DNA from: a virus
IMG/VR virus record: IMGVR_UViG_3300049893_001704
Coordinates: 1 to 23,102 of that record
DNA length: 23,102 nt
Reading direction: 5' to 3' (one strand)
Of the stretch, positions 22,680-23,102 are shown in pieces (the first letter of the stretch is position 1; each line of letters begins with the position of its first letter). The translations under genes and the position numbers were made by a program. The notes beneath the pieces were generated by a model. The model worked only from the letters and a program-made list of their open reading frames with translations. It did no database searches and was not told the origin of the DNA.

Positions 22680-22692
22680 TCTTTATTTACGT

Positions 22693-22763
22693 TGGTCTTG
22701 GGCAGGTGTGTGACCTGAACCAAGATTTTTTTTATTGCTTATCCTGATTCTAGCCCAAGACCA
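22693..22763. repeat. Nested inverted repeats over promoter spacer and leader
   Basis: An 11-bp perfect inverted repeat has arms TGGTCTTGGGC at 22693-22703 and GCCCAAGACCA at 22753-22763, separated by 49 bp. The distal arm lies in the promoter spacer; the proximal arm lies in the transcribed leader. Within the leader, the proximal region also forms a hairpin: CTTGG/CCAAG (22697-22701 with 22720-22724) enclosing CAGGT/ACCTG (22703-22707 with 22713-22717) around a five-base loop. No U-run follows, so it is not an intrinsic terminator. Likely roles are operator half-sites for a looping repressor, or a leader RNA structure. The repeats are seen directly; the role is inferred. Confidence 0.6.
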
Positions 22764-22776
22764 TTTTTTTTGTCAA
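22747..22776 (-). promoter_or_regulatory. Sigma70-type promoter for the recT/replication operon
   Basis: On the minus strand a perfect -35 box TTGACA (22771-22776) is followed by an 18-base spacer and a TAGAAT -10 box (22747-22752, five of six consensus bases). Transcription should begin near 22740, giving a leader of about 77 bases before the ATG at 22663. An A-run follows the -35 box. One arm of an 11-bp inverted repeat lies inside the spacer, so a repressor bound there would block polymerase directly. It lies in one of the few intergenic gaps, as expected for a true promoter. Confidence 0.75.
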
Positions 22777-22782
22777 GTGTTT

Positions 22783-23064
22783 TTAGCGTTTTTGCGAGCC
22801 GAATAATCGTTCTCGTAGGTTTGCCCGCCGGATAGCGGCTTCCTCTGGTGTCTCGAAAAAAGTCTTGTCGTTTTTGGGATCAATCAAGGTCACAATCGGC
22901 TTGGAGTAGCGTTTCTTGCCGACACTGGCATACCAGGCACGGCGATAGGCTAGGCGTTGTTCGTGATAACACGCAGGACAAAGGCGTTTGGCATACTTGC
23001 TTTGGAATGTCACCCCGCAATCCTGACAGATCAATTCCTTTTCAGACTCAAAACGGGATGTCAT
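22783..23064 (-). CDS. Small zinc-ribbon protein, function unknown
   Basis: Predicted protein of 93 aa. It has two CxxC knuckles near the N-terminus (CQDC, then CPAC about 18 residues later), which together look like one four-cysteine zinc ribbon. A basic, aromatic-rich helix follows (HEQRLAYRRAWY), and the C-terminal half is charged. Such small ribbons in phage early regions usually bind nucleic acid or partner proteins, but no specific family is recognised. The start chosen is the ATG at 23064, preceded by a G-rich run about six bases upstream. An in-frame ATG at 23085 would add seven residues and has poorer spacing. The gene ends just before a strong promoter, so it belongs to the transcript arriving from outside the window. 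Confidence 0.6.
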   Translation of the reverse strand: MTSRFESEKELICQDCGVTFQSKYAKRLCPACYHEQRLAYRRAWYASVGKKRYSKPIVTLIDPKNDKTFFETPEEAAIRRANLRERLFGSQKR

Positions 23065-23102
23065 TGTCAGCCCCCCGTGTTTCATACCCCGGATCCGATG
23101 GC

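Overview
The window is part of the genome of a tailed double-stranded DNA bacteriophage or prophage, almost certainly a siphovirus. It carries a complete packaging, capsid, connector, tail-tube and tail-chaperone set in the canonical order. Every supported gene lies on the minus strand, so biological order runs from high to low coordinates. Genes are tightly packed: many stop/start junctions are ATGA or TAATG overlaps, and no gene-free stretch exceeds about 170 bases. The host cannot be named from the sequence. The recognisable promoters have sigma70-type boxes and most start codons have GGAGG-like ribosome binding sites, so a bacterial host with an ordinary housekeeping sigma factor is expected. 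No integrase, lysis, tape-measure or receptor-binding gene is visible; these would lie outside the window.

Early/replication module (about 23.1-16.2 kb). It runs: zinc-ribbon protein; a promoter with nested inverted repeats; an unknown protein; a RecT-type annealing protein; an intrinsic terminator; two small unknown proteins; an MT-A70 adenine methyltransferase; a DnaB-type helicase; a winged-helix replication protein whose gene holds iteron-like repeats (candidate origin); an unknown 117-aa protein; and a cysteine-rich zinc-finger/coiled-coil protein.

Control region (16.24-16.07 kb). A strong promoter (TTGACA-N16-TATACT) faces the structural genes. Immediately upstream is a perfect tandem 10-bp repeat, and before that a 7-3-7 palindrome. 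An intrinsic terminator begins only about 25 nt after the predicted start of transcription. This layout resembles the lambda pR'-tR' late-gene switch. The zinc-finger gene just upstream sits where lambda Q would.

Late/structural module (16.07-0 kb). It runs: unknown protein, TerS, TerL, portal, minor head protein, an internal terminator, scaffold, and major capsid protein. Next come two glycosyltransferase genes, one a three-domain GT4-GT2-FkbM fusion. They are followed by a duplicated beta-domain virion protein, a small protein, and a 799-aa LamG-like protein with sixteen 23-aa Thr/Pro repeats. The module ends with head-tail connector, head-closure protein, tail terminator, tail tube, and a tail assembly chaperone with a textbook -1 frameshift signal. 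A truncated gene meets the window edge. The glycosyltransferases between capsid and fibre-like genes suggest that virion proteins are glycosylated; this is inference.
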